A DNA stretch of 64,000 bases from Tenacibaculum sp. 190524A05c (GTDB lineage: Bacteria > Bacteroidota > Bacteroidia > Flavobacteriales > Flavobacteriaceae), in the NCBI RefSeq assembly GCF_964036595.1, contig NZ_OZ038523.1:3912501-3976500 (forward strand), written 5' to 3'. This document shows, piece after piece, positions 27,133 through 37,572 of the stretch. Both the position numbers and the translations under genes were made by a program. Every line of letters starts with the position of its first letter. Within the stretch, counting starts at the first letter, position 1. A model generated the notes under the pieces. It saw only the letters and a list, made by a program, of their open reading frames with translations. It did not search any database and was not told the DNA's origin.

Positions 27133-28491
27133 ATGTCTTTATCAAAGTTTGAATCTATGTTAAAAACTAATGACGTGTATTTTTTTGATGCTACAGAATT
27201 TGAACAGATTATACAGCATTATTTAAATATAGGGAAACACGCATTAGCCAAGAAAGCAATCCAGCTTGGATTGAGTCAACATCCACACTCTATTGCTCTT
27301 AAATTATTAAAAATTGAAGTTTTTATTTTTGAAGATAATTTTGAGTCAGCTGTAACTTTGATAACAGAAATTGAAGCTGTAGAACCACATAATGACGAGC
27401 TTTTTATTCAAAAGGCTGTTATCCTTTCCAAGTATAAGAAGCATAAAGAAGCTATAGAAGTTCTGAAAAAGTCATTGGATTATGTAGAGGATCCAGTTGA
27501 TATTTGGGCAATGATCGGTATGGAGTATTTGTATCTTGACGATTACGATAATGCCAGATTGAACTTTGCAAAGTGTATAGATGTTGATTTTGAAGATTAC
27601 TCTTCGTTATACAATATCGTTTATTGCTTTGAGATGCAGGAAGACTTTGAACAATCGATTAAATTCTTAGAAAAGTATATTGATAAAAATCCATACAGCG
27701 AGGTGGCTTGGCATCAATTAGGGAAACAATATTTCGAAGTTCAAGATTATGAAAATGCATTGAGAGCCTTTGATTATGCCGTGATTATTGATGAATCTTT
27801 TATTGGAGGTTATCTAGAGAAAGCCAAGACTTTGGAACAGTTAGGTTCATATGAAGAGGCAATTGAAAATTACTTGGTGACTCTTGAATTAGATGATCCT
27901 ACTGCATACGCTTACGTGAGGATAGGACAGTGTTATGAAAAATTGGAATCTCCAGGAACGGCAATCGAATATTACAAAAAAGCCGTTTATGAAGATCCAT
28001 TGTTAGATAAAGCTTGGTTATTATTGACTAACTTGTATTTCGAGGCAGAGAATTATCAGAAGGCGGTTTATTACATAAATAAAGCATTACAAATTGACGA
28101 TTCTAATATTATGTATTGGAGAAAGTATGCTGAAATTAATGTGAAATTGAATTTTTTCGAAGAAACCGTTAATGCTTTTCAAAAGTGTATAGAACTTGGT
28201 GATATAGATATTGAAATATACATAGCTCTTGCCGATGTTTTGATGTATTTAGGGGAGTTTAAGGATGCACTTCAAATATTAATTAAAGCCAAAAAAACGT
28301 ACAAAGAATTTGCGGAATTAGAATATCGATTATTCGGTTTGTTTATGATCGATGAAAAAGAAGATTATGCATATATGCATTTAAAGAATGCATTAAGTAT
28401 AGATTTTGAAGGTCATTCTTTAATTGAAGATTTATTTCCAGTTATTTCAAAAGAAGAAAAAACTAAACATATAATAGCTCAGTATTCTTAA
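27133..28491 (+). CDS. Tetratricopeptide repeat protein
   Basis: A 452-aa cytoplasmic protein (no signal peptide) made almost wholly of TPR helices, about eleven to twelve repeats; clear units include WHQLGKQYFEVQDYENALRAFDYA, AYVRIGQCYEKLESPGTAIEYY and AWLLLTNLYFEAENYQKAV. It is acidic and likely an adaptor in a protein complex; no partner is shown by the context. It ends 42 bases from the convergent symporter gene and no terminator hairpin is evident there. Confidence 0.9.
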   Translation: MSLSKFESMLKTNDVYFFDATEFEQIIQHYLNIGKHALAKKAIQLGLSQHPHSIALKLLKIEVFIFEDNFESAVTLITEIEAVEPHNDELFIQKAVILSKYKKHKEAIEVLKKSLDYVEDPVDIWAMIGMEYLYLDDYDNARLNFAKCIDVDFEDYSSLYNIVYCFEMQEDFEQSIKFLEKYIDKNPYSEVAWHQLGKQYFEVQDYENALRAFDYAVIIDESFIGGYLEKAKTLEQLGSYEEAIENYLVTLELDDPTAYAYVRIGQCYEKLESPGTAIEYYKKAVYEDPLLDKAWLLLTNLYFEAENYQKAVYYINKALQIDDSNIMYWRKYAEINVKLNFFEETVNAFQKCIELGDIDIEIYIALADVLMYLGEFKDALQILIKAKKTYKEFAELEYRLFGLFMIDEKEDYAYMHLKNALSIDFEGHSLIEDLFPVISKEEKTKHIIAQYS

Positions 28492-28533
28492 GTTTAGTTT
28501 TTATTTAATTTGTTTTCCAATCTTAACCTGTTA

Positions 28534-30267
28534 TTATTCCAATAACTTTCTTTTCCATAATTGTTGAATTATAATCATACAAACTATAGAAACAACTGAT
28601 AAGATTACAGCTTTAACTGTTTCTCCATAGATCCAATTTCCAGTAGCGAATAAAAAGCAATAAATTCCAATTGTTCCAGTAAAGAAAGCAACTACTTTAC
28701 TACCGATGTTTTTAAATTTATTTTCTGAACCAAAAATTAGAGTGTTGAAATTCTTTAATGTTTCTTCTTGAGTTGGTTTGGTTAATAGAGTAACTAAAAT
28801 CCATCCGACTGTAGTTATACTTACACCCAATACTAATTGCATATATCCTGGAATAGAAATAAATGGATCATCTAGTTTTCCATTGATAAAAAAGAAAATG
28901 GCTATAGAGAATGATATAATCATTGCTGCAATTTCGCTATATGGGTTAATTCTGTGCCAGAACCATCTTAAAATAAATAATAAACCTGTTCCTGCTCCGA
29001 TTTGTAATAGTAAGTCAAATACATCTTTGGCAGATTGCAAGTAAAATGAAAATAAGGCAGCACATAACATGAGTAATGCTGTAGTGATTCTTCCAACAAC
29101 TACTTTTTGTTTTTCTGATGCGTTTGTGTTTACAAAACGCGCATAAAAATCATTAACCACATAAGAACTTCCCCAGTTTAATTGTGTTGAAATTGTACTC
29201 ATAAATGCCGCTATTAAAGATGTCAAAACTATTCCTAAAAGCCCAGCTGGTAAGTAAGTCATCATTGCTGCATAAGCAACATCTTCTCCTTGCATTTCTT
29301 TTGTAATGTTAGGGAAGGTCTCATTTATACTTTGTAAGTCAGGGAATAAAACTAACGACGCCAATCCAACAACAATCCATGGCCATGGACGTAATGCGTA
29401 GTGAGCGAAATTAAAAAATAGCGTAGCCCAAGTTGCATTTTTTTCATCTTTAGCAGCTAACATTCTCTGTGCAATATATCCACCTCCTCCTGGTTCTGCA
29501 CCAGGATACCACGTACTCCACCATTGTACGGCAAATGGAATGATGAATAATGTAATCAGACTTTCAGTATCTGAAAAATCTGGTAGAATATTCAATTTGT
29601 TTGATACGTTAGGCTGTGATAGTAATTCACTAATACCACCGATTTCAGGTAAGTTAACAATATAAATTGTTGCCCAAATTGAACCAATCATTGCAATAAT
29701 GAATTGGACAAAATCTGTTAATAGTACACCTTTTAATCCACCTAATGATGAATAGATGACAACTATAATTGAGGAGTATATTAACATTTCAACTTGTGAA
29801 ATGCCTAATAGGATAGCCGCTATTTTCGCTCCAGCTAAACACACACCAGCCATTGTAATTATGTTGAATATTACACCTAAATAAATGGCTCTAAAACCTC
29901 TTAAAAACCCAGCAATCTTGCCAGAATAACGTAACTCGTAAAATTCAAGGTCGGTTGTTATACCAGATTTTCTCCACAATTTTGCATAGAAAAATACAGT
30001 AAGCATACCTGTTAAAAGCATTGCCCACCAAACCCAGTTTCCTGAAACTCCGTTGTTTCTTACCAATTCAGTTACTAATCCAGGGGTATCTGCAGCAAAA
30101 GTTGTAGCTACCATTGATACTCCAAGTAACCACCATGGCATGTTTCTTCCAGAAAGGAAAAATTCTGAACTATTTTTCCCAGCTGTTTTTGAAGCTCTAA
30201 TTCCAATTAATAAAGAGACAATAAAAAAAACAATAATGATGCTGTAATCAAGTAAGGTAAGTTTCAT
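28534..30267 (-). CDS. Sodium:solute symporter family protein
   Basis: A 577-aa inner-membrane transporter of the SSS family with about 13-14 membrane segments. Family motifs seen are SEFFLSGRNMPWWLLGVSM near residues 34-52, the YSSLGGLKGVLLTDFVQF segment (sodium-site helix) and the GAEPGGGGYIAQRML segment. The substrate is not evident; Bacteroidota copies are assigned to sugars, sialic acid or proline without firm ground. It stands alone and is divergent from pfkA; the shared 128-base region contains the pfkA -7 box. Confidence 0.9.
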   Translation of the reverse strand: MKLTLLDYSIIIVFFIVSLLIGIRASKTAGKNSSEFFLSGRNMPWWLLGVSMVATTFAADTPGLVTELVRNNGVSGNWVWWAMLLTGMLTVFFYAKLWRKSGITTDLEFYELRYSGKIAGFLRGFRAIYLGVIFNIITMAGVCLAGAKIAAILLGISQVEMLIYSSIIVVIYSSLGGLKGVLLTDFVQFIIAMIGSIWATIYIVNLPEIGGISELLSQPNVSNKLNILPDFSDTESLITLFIIPFAVQWWSTWYPGAEPGGGGYIAQRMLAAKDEKNATWATLFFNFAHYALRPWPWIVVGLASLVLFPDLQSINETFPNITKEMQGEDVAYAAMMTYLPAGLLGIVLTSLIAAFMSTISTQLNWGSSYVVNDFYARFVNTNASEKQKVVVGRITTALLMLCAALFSFYLQSAKDVFDLLLQIGAGTGLLFILRWFWHRINPYSEIAAMIISFSIAIFFFINGKLDDPFISIPGYMQLVLGVSITTVGWILVTLLTKPTQEETLKNFNTLIFGSENKFKNIGSKVVAFFTGTIGIYCFLFATGNWIYGETVKAVILSVVSIVCMIIIQQLWKRKLLE

Positions 30268-30376
30268 AATTTAGGTTTAAATGCTAATGTAAATAAATAA
30301 TTTAAAAAGGCTTTAAAATCATTGAAAATCGAAAACGATTTCGCATTTTTATGAATGAATATTGATAATAAGTAAG

Positions 30377-30384
30377 TAAATTTG
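30377..30384 (+). promoter_or_regulatory. Candidate -7 box of the pfkA-gapA operon
   Basis: TAAATTTG fits TAnnTTTG exactly. It lies 11 bases before the pfkA ATG, so the leader would be only a few bases. No -33 TTTG is at the usual distance (the region there is tttttatg). Confidence 0.42.
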
Positions 30385-30395
30385 ACTTCGAACAT

Positions 30396-31382
30396 ATGGG
30401 AAATAAAATTAAAAAAATAGCAGTAATGACATCAGGAGGAGATTCTCCTGGAATGAACGCAGCAATTAGATCTGTAGTAAGAGCATGTGCATATTACAGA
30501 ACGGAATGTATTGGTATTTATAGAGGATATCAAGGTATGATTGAAGGTGATTTTGTAAGTCTTTCTGCAAGAAGTGTAAATAATATAATTCATAAAGGAG
30601 GAACTATATTAAAATCAGCAAGATCAAATGATTTTAGAACCGAAGAAGGAAGAAAAAAAGCATTTGAGAATTTACAAGAACATGGGATTGACGGGTTGGT
30701 TGTTATTGGAGGAGATGGTTCTTTTACAGGAGGTGTAGTATTTAATAGTGAATATGATTTTCCGGTTATAGGAATTCCGGGAACTATTGATAATGACATT
30801 TACGGTACATCACATACTTTAGGATATGATACTGCTTTAAATACAGCAATGGAGGCTATCGATAAAATTAGAGATACAGCATCTTCTCATAATAGATTAT
30901 TCTTCGTAGAAGTAATGGGAAGAGATGCAGGTTTTATCGCATTAAACGCAGGAGTAGGAGCAGGAGCAGAGGAAATACTAGTTCCTGAAGAAGATCTTGG
31001 TTTAGAAAGAATGCTAGAGTCTTTAAAGAAAAGTAGACGATCAGGAAAGTCATCTAGTATAGTTGTTGTAGCTGAAGGTGATAAATCTGGTAAGAATGTA
31101 TACCAATTAGCCGACTATGTAGAAGAAAATATGCCAGAATATGAAGTAAGAGTTTCTGTGTTAGGGCATATGCAAAGAGGTGGATCACCATCTTGTTTTG
31201 ATCGCGTATTAGCATCTCGATTAGGAGTGAAGGCTGTTGAGTTAATAATTGACGGTAAATCTAACTTAATGGTAGGGTTACGTGATAATAAAGTTGTTGC
31301 TACAGATTTAGAAAAAGCAATTAAAGGGCAACATTCAATTGATAAAGAATTGTTAAGAGTGTCGGATATAATGACGACATAA
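30396..31382 (+). CDS. pfkA: ATP-dependent 6-phosphofructokinase
   Basis: Phosphorylates fructose 6-phosphate to fructose 1,6-bisphosphate in glycolysis. The 328-aa protein has the ATP loop [10 protein letters not shown] at 13-22, the GGDGSFTGG motif (glycine where pyrophosphate-dependent enzymes have aspartate, so ATP-dependent), the catalytic PGTIDND segment and [13 protein letters not shown]. It is followed 34 bases later by gapA, forming a glycolytic operon. Confidence 0.97.
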   Translation: MGNKIKKIAVMTSGGDSPGMNAAIRSVVRACAYYRTECIGIYRGYQGMIEGDFVSLSARSVNNIIHKGGTILKSARSNDFRTEEGRKKAFENLQEHGIDGLVVIGGDGSFTGGVVFNSEYDFPVIGIPGTIDNDIYGTSHTLGYDTALNTAMEAIDKIRDTASSHNRLFFVEVMGRDAGFIALNAGVGAGAEEILVPEEDLGLERMLESLKKSRRSGKSSSIVVVAEGDKSGKNVYQLADYVEENMPEYEVRVSVLGHMQRGGSPSCFDRVLASRLGVKAVELIIDGKSNLMVGLRDNKVVATDLEKAIKGQHSIDKELLRVSDIMTT

Positions 31383-31416
31383 ATCATATAAATATATACA
31401 AACAAACAATTTAGAA

Positions 31417-32409
31417 ATGATAAAAATAGGAATTAATGGATTTGGGAGAATCGGACGTTTAGCGTTTCGTTCTGCAATGCAAAGAGATAATGTACAAGTA
31501 GTAGCTATAAATGATTTATTAGACGTAGAATATTTAGCATACTTATTAAAATATGATTCTGTTCATGGACGTTTCAACGGAACTGTTGAGGTGAAAGATG
31601 GAAACTTAGTTGTGAATGGTCAATCAATTAGAATTACTGCAGATAGAAATCCTGAGAATTTAAAATGGGATGAAGCTGGAGCAGATTACGTAATCGAATC
31701 TACAGGTTTCTTTTTAACTAAAGAAAAAGCTGGTTTACATATAAAAGGAGGAGCGAAAAAAGTTATTATTTCTGCACCTTCTAAAGATGCCAACATGTAT
31801 GTTATGGGAGTAAACCATAATGAACTAGGAAAAGATGAAGCTATCTTTTCAAATGCATCATGTACTACAAACTGTTTAGCTCCGTTAGCTAAAGTTGTTC
31901 ATGATCACTTCGGATTAGAAGAAGGGTTAATGACAACAATTCACTCTGCAACTTCTGGACAAGATGCAGTTGATGGACCAAATTCAAAATGGAGAAGAGG
32001 ACGTTCGGTATTAAGAAATATGATTCCTACATCTACAGGAGCTGCTGTTGCTGTAACTAAGGTAATTCCAGAATTAGAAGGTAAATTAACTGGAATGGCT
32101 GTACGTGTACCTACTGCAGATGTTTCTTTAGTTGATTTAACGTTTAGAACTAAAAAAGCAACTTCTTTAAAAGAGATTTTAGAAAAGTTAGAAGAGGCTT
32201 CTAAAGGAGAATTTAAAAATATCATCGGTTATACAGATGAAGAAGTAGTTTCTCAAGATTTCGTATCAGATATTAGAACTTCAATTATTGATGCTGGAGC
32301 TAGTATTGAATTAAACGAAAATTTCTTTAAAATCATCTCATGGTATGATAATGAGTATGGTTATGCTACTAAAATAGTGGATTTATTGGAGCATGCTGCT
32401 TCTATGTAA
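31417..32409 (+). CDS. gapA: Type I glyceraldehyde-3-phosphate dehydrogenase
   Basis: Oxidises glyceraldehyde 3-phosphate to 1,3-bisphosphoglycerate. The 330-aa protein has the Rossmann start [10 protein letters not shown] at 5-14, an aspartate at 33 (IND) favouring NAD, the catalytic motif SCTTNC at 148-153 with C149, and the IHSATSGQD and WYDNEYGY segments. It is the second gene of the pfkA-gapA transcript and ends at a strong terminator. Type I GAPDH is the usual glycolytic form. Confidence 0.98.
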   Translation: MIKIGINGFGRIGRLAFRSAMQRDNVQVVAINDLLDVEYLAYLLKYDSVHGRFNGTVEVKDGNLVVNGQSIRITADRNPENLKWDEAGADYVIESTGFFLTKEKAGLHIKGGAKKVIISAPSKDANMYVMGVNHNELGKDEAIFSNASCTTNCLAPLAKVVHDHFGLEEGLMTTIHSATSGQDAVDGPNSKWRRGRSVLRNMIPTSTGAAVAVTKVIPELEGKLTGMAVRVPTADVSLVDLTFRTKKATSLKEILEKLEEASKGEFKNIIGYTDEEVVSQDFVSDIRTSIIDAGASIELNENFFKIISWYDNEYGYATKIVDLLEHAASM

Positions 32410-32432
32410 ATATTTGTTAAGTTTAAATGATG

Positions 32433-32464
32433 AAAAAACCACATAGTTTCCTATGTGGTTTTTT
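32433..32464 (+). terminator. Intrinsic terminator of pfkA-gapA
   Basis: A 14-bp stem (aaaaaaccacatag / ctatgtggtttttt, loop tttc) with further T-rich sequence, 24 bases beyond the gapA stop. Confidence 0.9.
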
Positions 32465-32536
32465 GTTTTAAGAACTATTTAATTTTTAAGGACAATAAAA
32501 ATTAAATCTAATGATTCCTCAAATTGGGAAATAAAA

Positions 32537-32560
32537 GACTCATTTAAATTTAAATGAGTC
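32537..32560 (-). terminator. Terminator-like palindrome of the 32599 gene
   Basis: A perfect 24-base palindrome gactcattt-aaattt-aaatgagtc followed on the minus strand by a T-run (ttttattt). It lies 39 bases beyond the lipoprotein stop. Confidence 0.75.
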
Positions 32561-32598
32561 CCTATTAATTCAAAAAATTGAAATGAAAATTAGAGGGA

Positions 32599-33312
32599 TT
32601 ACCAAGAGAATGTTTCTCCGGTTTGATAGTTTATTAATGTTCCGTTTCCGCTGGCGTTCCAAGTACATTTTACACTTAAAGAACCATCTTCAAATACTTC
32701 TAATGTACCAGAGTTATCACTATTTGCAATTAAAATAAATTGAGATCCTGCATTATCTTTTACATCTAAAGTTGCTGTTCCATTAATGTAAGACCATTTC
32801 ATAGTAAGTGAAGTTCCTCCTGCATCGTACATATTTAATTCAGCTAAACTTTCATCTTTTAAGCTAAATCCATCCATTACCTTTCCAGTGAAGCTTGGAC
32901 TTTCAATGGAATAGCTAAAAGTATAACGGTCAACTAATTCAGTAACTGTATAGTTAATTGTAGATTGTCCATCAGACCATGTATAGGTTTGAGTATTTCC
33001 AGTAGCAGCGTTCTTAGCAGCTACATTTGGTTTTTGAGCTGTTGCATTACTTGGTACTGTAAAAAAGGCAGAGAAGATTAATCCATAACTTTTAACTACA
33101 TTAATATAAGTCGCCGTAGTTTGAGCATTTGCATCTGAACTATTTGTTAATCCTGCAGGGATTTGAATGTCATTTATTTTTTCTTGAAATCCTTGCATTA
33201 CTTCAGATAAATCTCTGTCGTTAAGGTCATCAATATTTTTTTCATCGCTATTGCTACATGCAGATAATACGACTACTCCTAAGATTACTAGTAAATTTTT
33301 TAAATTTTTCAT
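32599..33312 (-). CDS. Lipoprotein, unknown function
   Basis: A 237-aa lipoprotein: signal with lipobox LSAC (cysteine at 19). The mature protein has an acidic, low-complexity linker (about 25-70), then beta-rich sequence (TYTWSDGQSTINYTVTELVDRYTF, SLTMKWSYINGTATLDVKD, GSLSVKCTWNASGNGT) that suggests a beta-barrel or lipocalin-like fold of the sort common in flavobacterial lipoproteins. The family is not identified. It lies 27 bases downstream of the barrel gene at 33340 and probably shares its transcript. Confidence 0.72.
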   Translation of the reverse strand: MKNLKNLLVILGVVVLSACSNSDEKNIDDLNDRDLSEVMQGFQEKINDIQIPAGLTNSSDANAQTTATYINVVKSYGLIFSAFFTVPSNATAQKPNVAAKNAATGNTQTYTWSDGQSTINYTVTELVDRYTFSYSIESPSFTGKVMDGFSLKDESLAELNMYDAGGTSLTMKWSYINGTATLDVKDNAGSQFILIANSDNSGTLEVFEDGSLSVKCTWNASGNGTLINYQTGETFSW

Positions 33313-33339
33313 GAGTTTTTATTTTAAATTGTTTTGTTA

Positions 33340-33810
33340 TTATAAATTATAAAGTACTCCAACACTGAATATCGCTTGATCAAAAGCGCTTAAAACATAC
33401 TTAGCCTCGAATACTCCTGTTAGAGATGAAGACAGTTCATAGTTTAAACCACCACCAACGTTAAATCCGATTTCTGTTGAAGAAGCACTGATCCCTAAAA
33501 CAGTGGCACTAGAACGTGTGAAGTTAATTCCAGCTAAAGGATATAATGATAAACCATTGTTATCTGAGACGATATAATGAGCATCGGCATTTATTCCTAA
33601 TACCGAAGTGCTAGCTCCTTGAACGCTTTCACCAAAAAAGTAATTAATAGATGGAGAAGCTAAGAATTTGTCAGATATTCCGAAAGATGCTTTAGCTCCA
33701 ATACCAAAGTCTGTGTTTGTTCCGTAAGCAGCTTGAAGTCCAATTTTTGTTTGAGAATACATTACAGTAGTTGCTACTATAAATAAAAAAGTAAATGTTA
33801 ATTTTTTCAT
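33340..33810 (-). CDS. Outer-membrane beta-barrel protein
   Basis: A 156-aa exported protein: signal peptide 1-19 (ending VMYSQ), then alternating strands of a small barrel (IGLQAAYGTN, FLASPSINYFFGES, LSLYPLAGINFTRS, GFNVGGGLNYEL) and a C-terminal strand ending in leucine (FSVGVLYNL). It has the size of an eight-stranded OmpX/OmpW-like barrel. It is upstream of a lipoprotein gene with a 27-base gap, as an outer-membrane pair. Confidence 0.82.
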   Translation of the reverse strand: MKKLTFTFLFIVATTVMYSQTKIGLQAAYGTNTDFGIGAKASFGISDKFLASPSINYFFGESVQGASTSVLGINADAHYIVSDNNGLSLYPLAGINFTRSSATVLGISASSTEIGFNVGGGLNYELSSSLTGVFEAKYVLSAFDQAIFSVGVLYNL

Positions 33811-34010
33811 CTTATTATTTGTTGTTTTACACTTCTTAATGATGAAAAAAATTAAGGGTTAACATTTTTTTTTATTTTTTTTCAAATTTAATTCTGGATT
33901 GATGATTTAGAGTTGATTTTAAGTGTCTTGATCGTATTTAAAAAAAAGTGATTACAAAATGTTTACTTTTTTTAGGAAGGAACACTAAAGGATATAAAAA
34001 CCTAAAATCA

Positions 34011-34739
34011 ATGAATAAGTCCCTCCTAATTGATAAGTATTTAACTAATAAATTATCATCACAAGAACAAAACGTTGTCAATCAATTATTATCTAGAGAT
34101 CGTGAGTTTCATAAAGAGTTTATGTACATACGAGATGTACAACAGGCTATCTATTTTCTTGAAAGGCGAAGGTTGAAGAAAGAGTTACAAGAAGTTGAAA
34201 AGTTAAGATCCAAAACAAGAAGAAGTATTTTCATTCGAAGATGTTCTATAGCTGCTTCTATCGCATTACTTGTCGGGATATTTGGATTGAACTTATTTAA
34301 GAATGATTCAATGACAAATTTTGATAGTCTTTACAATACTCATTTTTCTCCTTATGAAAATATTGTTCACCCATTACAAAGAGGTGAATCCAATGATTAT
34401 TTAAAAAATATAGCTTTTACTGCGTATGAGAAACAACAGTATCAGGAAGCGGCAGATGCATTTTTCAACGCGTATAAAAAGAATGAGGAGTCAGAATTAT
34501 TATTCTATTTGGGAGTTTCTTTATTGGCCAATAAAGAATATAATGAAGGAAATGCAGTGTTAAAGAAATGTCTTCATTTAAATTCTAAATTCGAATCACA
34601 AATTCATTGGTATTTAGGATTATCTCATATGAAATTGAATAAGATTAAAACAGCAAAGCGCCATCTAAAATTTGTTGGGAATACTAAACAAGGCTTTAAA
34701 CAAGTTGAGGCAAAAATTTTACTTGAAAAGCTGAAATAA
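34011..34739 (+). CDS. TPR protein with a single membrane helix
   Basis: A 242-aa protein. Residues 1-75 are helical and polar (LIDKYLTNKLSSQEQNVV), like the cytoplasmic domain of anti-sigma-like proteins in Bacteroidota. A membrane helix at about 77-96 (SIAASIALLVGIFGLNLF) follows, then a periplasmic region with about three TPR units (YEKQQYQEAADAFFNAYK, LLFYLGVSLLANKEYNEGNAVL, HWYLGLSHMKLN). The ATG at 34011 is chosen; the extension to 33948 is hydrophobic noise. Its 3' end overlaps the end of the CHAT gene by 21 bases. No sigma factor is next to it here. Confidence 0.8.
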   Translation: MNKSLLIDKYLTNKLSSQEQNVVNQLLSRDREFHKEFMYIRDVQQAIYFLERRRLKKELQEVEKLRSKTRRSIFIRRCSIAASIALLVGIFGLNLFKNDSMTNFDSLYNTHFSPYENIVHPLQRGESNDYLKNIAFTAYEKQQYQEAADAFFNAYKKNEESELLFYLGVSLLANKEYNEGNAVLKKCLHLNSKFESQIHWYLGLSHMKLNKIKTAKRHLKFVGNTKQGFKQVEAKILLEKLK

Positions 34740-37517
34740 CTTTTTTCTGAATAGTATCATAAGTCCAACTACAAATACAATTAATAAAACCCAAACATAA
34801 TTGTTTGAAGATTTTATTGGGTTTGTATCTCCATTAATAACAAATCCGGCCCAATAAAAAGGATGTTGAAGTTCTTTAATAGTTGTATTTAAGTATTCCT
34901 TTTTAGCATTTTGTAATGCCGCCTTTTTATTTTCTCCTCTTTTCAATTCTTTGTAAAAAGTGCTCATGATTTCGGATGAAGACCTATCATTTACTTTCCA
35001 TAAACTCTTAACTAAAGATTTCGCTCCCGCATAAGAGAAAGCCCTAGCTAAACTGATATTTCCTTCTCCGTTTTCTAATTTTCCTATTCCGGTTTGACAT
35101 GCACTTAAAGCCACCAAATCCGCATTAAGTTTAGTATTATAAATATCCTTTATATACCAAAGATTGCTTTTATTCTCTGTTGGTGTAAATGCTAAATATG
35201 AAAAATCAGGATATTCATCATTTGCAGAAGCATGAGTGGCAAAGTGTAAAACTTGAAAATCTTTTAGTTGACCTTCGATATTGTCTAAAGTTGCATTCTT
35301 TCCAATGATAGTATCTGTATCAAAAATTGCTGCGATATTTTGAACTTCTTTTGTGTTAAAAATTAAAGGGCTAAAATCAGCTCTTGTTTCCGTACTTTGA
35401 GAATTGTAAAATTCGGGAGCTACAGCAAGAATTTTCTTTTTAGTGGATGTCTTGGGTTGAATTTTCTTGATCTCTTCTAATAAAGTAAAAGAATTACCGT
35501 AGCTAATGGCTGTTGAGTTTAGCAGATAGTTTACTCCGGAAGAAGAACTTGATAAGGCTTCAAAAGGAATATAGTATAAAAATCCGTCGGGTAATATGGT
35601 GATGTCAGATTTATCTTTTAGGGAATCAGGAATTAAACTATTGAATAAATTAAATGCCGTTTCTGCATTGTATTCACTTTTGAAATTCGATACTACTTCA
35701 TAAAAATTAAAAAGCTCTTTTTGAAAAACATGGCTGTTTTCAAATCTTAGTAAATCAACTTTGTCTTGTGTTATAATAAATTGATAAATGTGATTTTTAC
35801 CATAAAGGAATGATAATTTACCCTCATTTTCCTTTAGGTCATTTTTAATGTTATTCAAAGAAATTACTTCATAATTATATTTTAGGTTATGGTATTTTGG
35901 TTGATTTTGTTTAATAGAGTCTAGAAATGTATTGTAAGATTCTCTGGCTTGAATTAACTCTTGTTGTTTTTCTTTCGATGTTTTTGAAATATAAATATCT
36001 GTTTCTATTCTAGAAATGTTTGCTTGAAGTTGTTGCTCTTTATCGATAATTCGTTGAGGAATATTATTGAAATTAACAGCTTTGGTTAAGTTTAATACCT
36101 CAAGTAGCTGGGTAGATTTACTTCTTTCTAAAATAGTAAATGCATCATTTAAATATTTCTGTTCCTTGGTAGAATTGTATAATAAAAAACATTGGTTCAG
36201 AGCAGTTTCAAAAATTGGATAAACATTATTAATCAAGAATTGTTTATCATTTTTATTTTCTAAAGTTGGTTTGATTACATCCAGAACGTCAAGTGCAAAT
36301 TTACTAGCTCGTAATGCTTTATCAAGATCTGCATTATTTGTAGTCTTATTATAAAGTTGCGTAAGAATTTTAGATTTTAAATGCAAAATCTCAATTGTAT
36401 CATCATTGGTAAGTAAATCATTTACGGAATCAATGGTACCCGATGTGTTGTTTAAACTCAGGTTTTGTAAAGATTCATTGATGTAATCTAATGCTTTGTC
36501 TAATTTATTAGCGGAATAATAAGTGTTAGATATTTTCTTTAGAATTATAGCAATATCACTGTGCTTTTCATGATTTCGATATAGCTTATACTGTTCATGA
36601 GATTGATGATAATATTCTAATGCTTTTGAATATTGTTCTCTCTTGGCATAAACATCTCCATACAATTCTAATAAGATTTTATAGAAAGGATCGTTTTTGC
36701 GATACACTTTTTCTGATTTTGATAAAAGTTGAATTGCTTTATCTGTGTTGTTTGAAATAATATAGGAGTTTATTAAAGCTTGATACGATGTGATTAAAGA
36801 GTTGGTATAGGATTTCTTCTCATAAAAGTTAACCAGTTCCTCTAAAAGAGCAGTACCGTTTTTATATTGTTTTCTGTTATTGTAGATGGTAGCTAAGTAT
36901 CCTTTCAAAAGCATTTTTCTCGATTCAACATCATCAAAATATTCTGGATATTGATCTAATAGAATTTCGGCTTTTTCATTAAAACTCGCTGCAAGATTAT
37001 ATTTTCCCTCACTTGTGTAAATACTAGTCAAAAAAGAATAAATACTAGCTAAACTTGTAATGCTTTCTTGAGTTTTTTGAGATTTTAATGAGTTATATAA
37101 TTCAAGGAATAGTGGCTTAGCTCTCTTGTAATCTTCCAATTTATAATAGTAATTCCCTTTGTTTAATTGAAATAAGGAAAGAGTGGCTGAATAAGATTCG
37201 GAACTTAAGGAGTCTTTATAATTAGTTAATAACGATTCAAGATGGTTTAGGTTTTGCTTTAAAACAGGTAAGTTATAGTGATAGTCACTAACATAAATGA
37301 TGTATGATAAAACATTTGCTTCGTATTCATACCATCTTTGTTTTTTGCTTATATCTAATGCAGTGTTAAAATAATGATATGCACTATCTTGATTCGTATA
37401 TAAAAATTGATATGCTTGATTTGTATATTCTTGAAACTTAGAATTATTTATAGAATCGTTCTGAGAATAAGAGTAGAAGAATAGGGGGAGGAATAAAAAA
37501 AGTAGTTTAGCTTTCAT
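34719..37517 (-). CDS. Exported TPR-CHAT (caspase-like) protein with C-terminal anchor
   Basis: A 932-aa protein: signal peptide (about 1-18, ending YSQ), about ten TPR-like helix pairs (about 30-450), a coiled region (about 480-560), the CHAT domain (about 640-890) and a C-terminal membrane helix (about 908-923) with a basic tail. The CHAT catalytic pair is intact: the second histidine of HFATH (H762) and C807 in ALSACQTG. CHAT domains are caspase-fold proteases or peptidase-like regulators. Placement outside the cytoplasm, anchored in the inner membrane, is inferred from the signal and C-terminal helix. Its coding sequence overlaps that of the opposing TPR gene by 21 bases. Confidence 0.88.
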   Translation of the reverse strand: MKAKLLFLFLPLFFYSYSQNDSINNSKFQEYTNQAYQFLYTNQDSAYHYFNTALDISKKQRWYEYEANVLSYIIYVSDYHYNLPVLKQNLNHLESLLTNYKDSLSSESYSATLSLFQLNKGNYYYKLEDYKRAKPLFLELYNSLKSQKTQESITSLASIYSFLTSIYTSEGKYNLAASFNEKAEILLDQYPEYFDDVESRKMLLKGYLATIYNNRKQYKNGTALLEELVNFYEKKSYTNSLITSYQALINSYIISNNTDKAIQLLSKSEKVYRKNDPFYKILLELYGDVYAKREQYSKALEYYHQSHEQYKLYRNHEKHSDIAIILKKISNTYYSANKLDKALDYINESLQNLSLNNTSGTIDSVNDLLTNDDTIEILHLKSKILTQLYNKTTNNADLDKALRASKFALDVLDVIKPTLENKNDKQFLINNVYPIFETALNQCFLLYNSTKEQKYLNDAFTILERSKSTQLLEVLNLTKAVNFNNIPQRIIDKEQQLQANISRIETDIYISKTSKEKQQELIQARESYNTFLDSIKQNQPKYHNLKYNYEVISLNNIKNDLKENEGKLSFLYGKNHIYQFIITQDKVDLLRFENSHVFQKELFNFYEVVSNFKSEYNAETAFNLFNSLIPDSLKDKSDITILPDGFLYYIPFEALSSSSSGVNYLLNSTAISYGNSFTLLEEIKKIQPKTSTKKKILAVAPEFYNSQSTETRADFSPLIFNTKEVQNIAAIFDTDTIIGKNATLDNIEGQLKDFQVLHFATHASANDEYPDFSYLAFTPTENKSNLWYIKDIYNTKLNADLVALSACQTGIGKLENGEGNISLARAFSYAGAKSLVKSLWKVNDRSSSEIMSTFYKELKRGENKKAALQNAKKEYLNTTIKELQHPFYWAGFVINGDTNPIKSSNNYVWVLLIVFVVGLMILFRKKLFQLFK

Positions 37518-37572
37518 AATCCAATTGATATGATAGCTAAACTACTAATTTTTTTATCAATAAAATAAATTT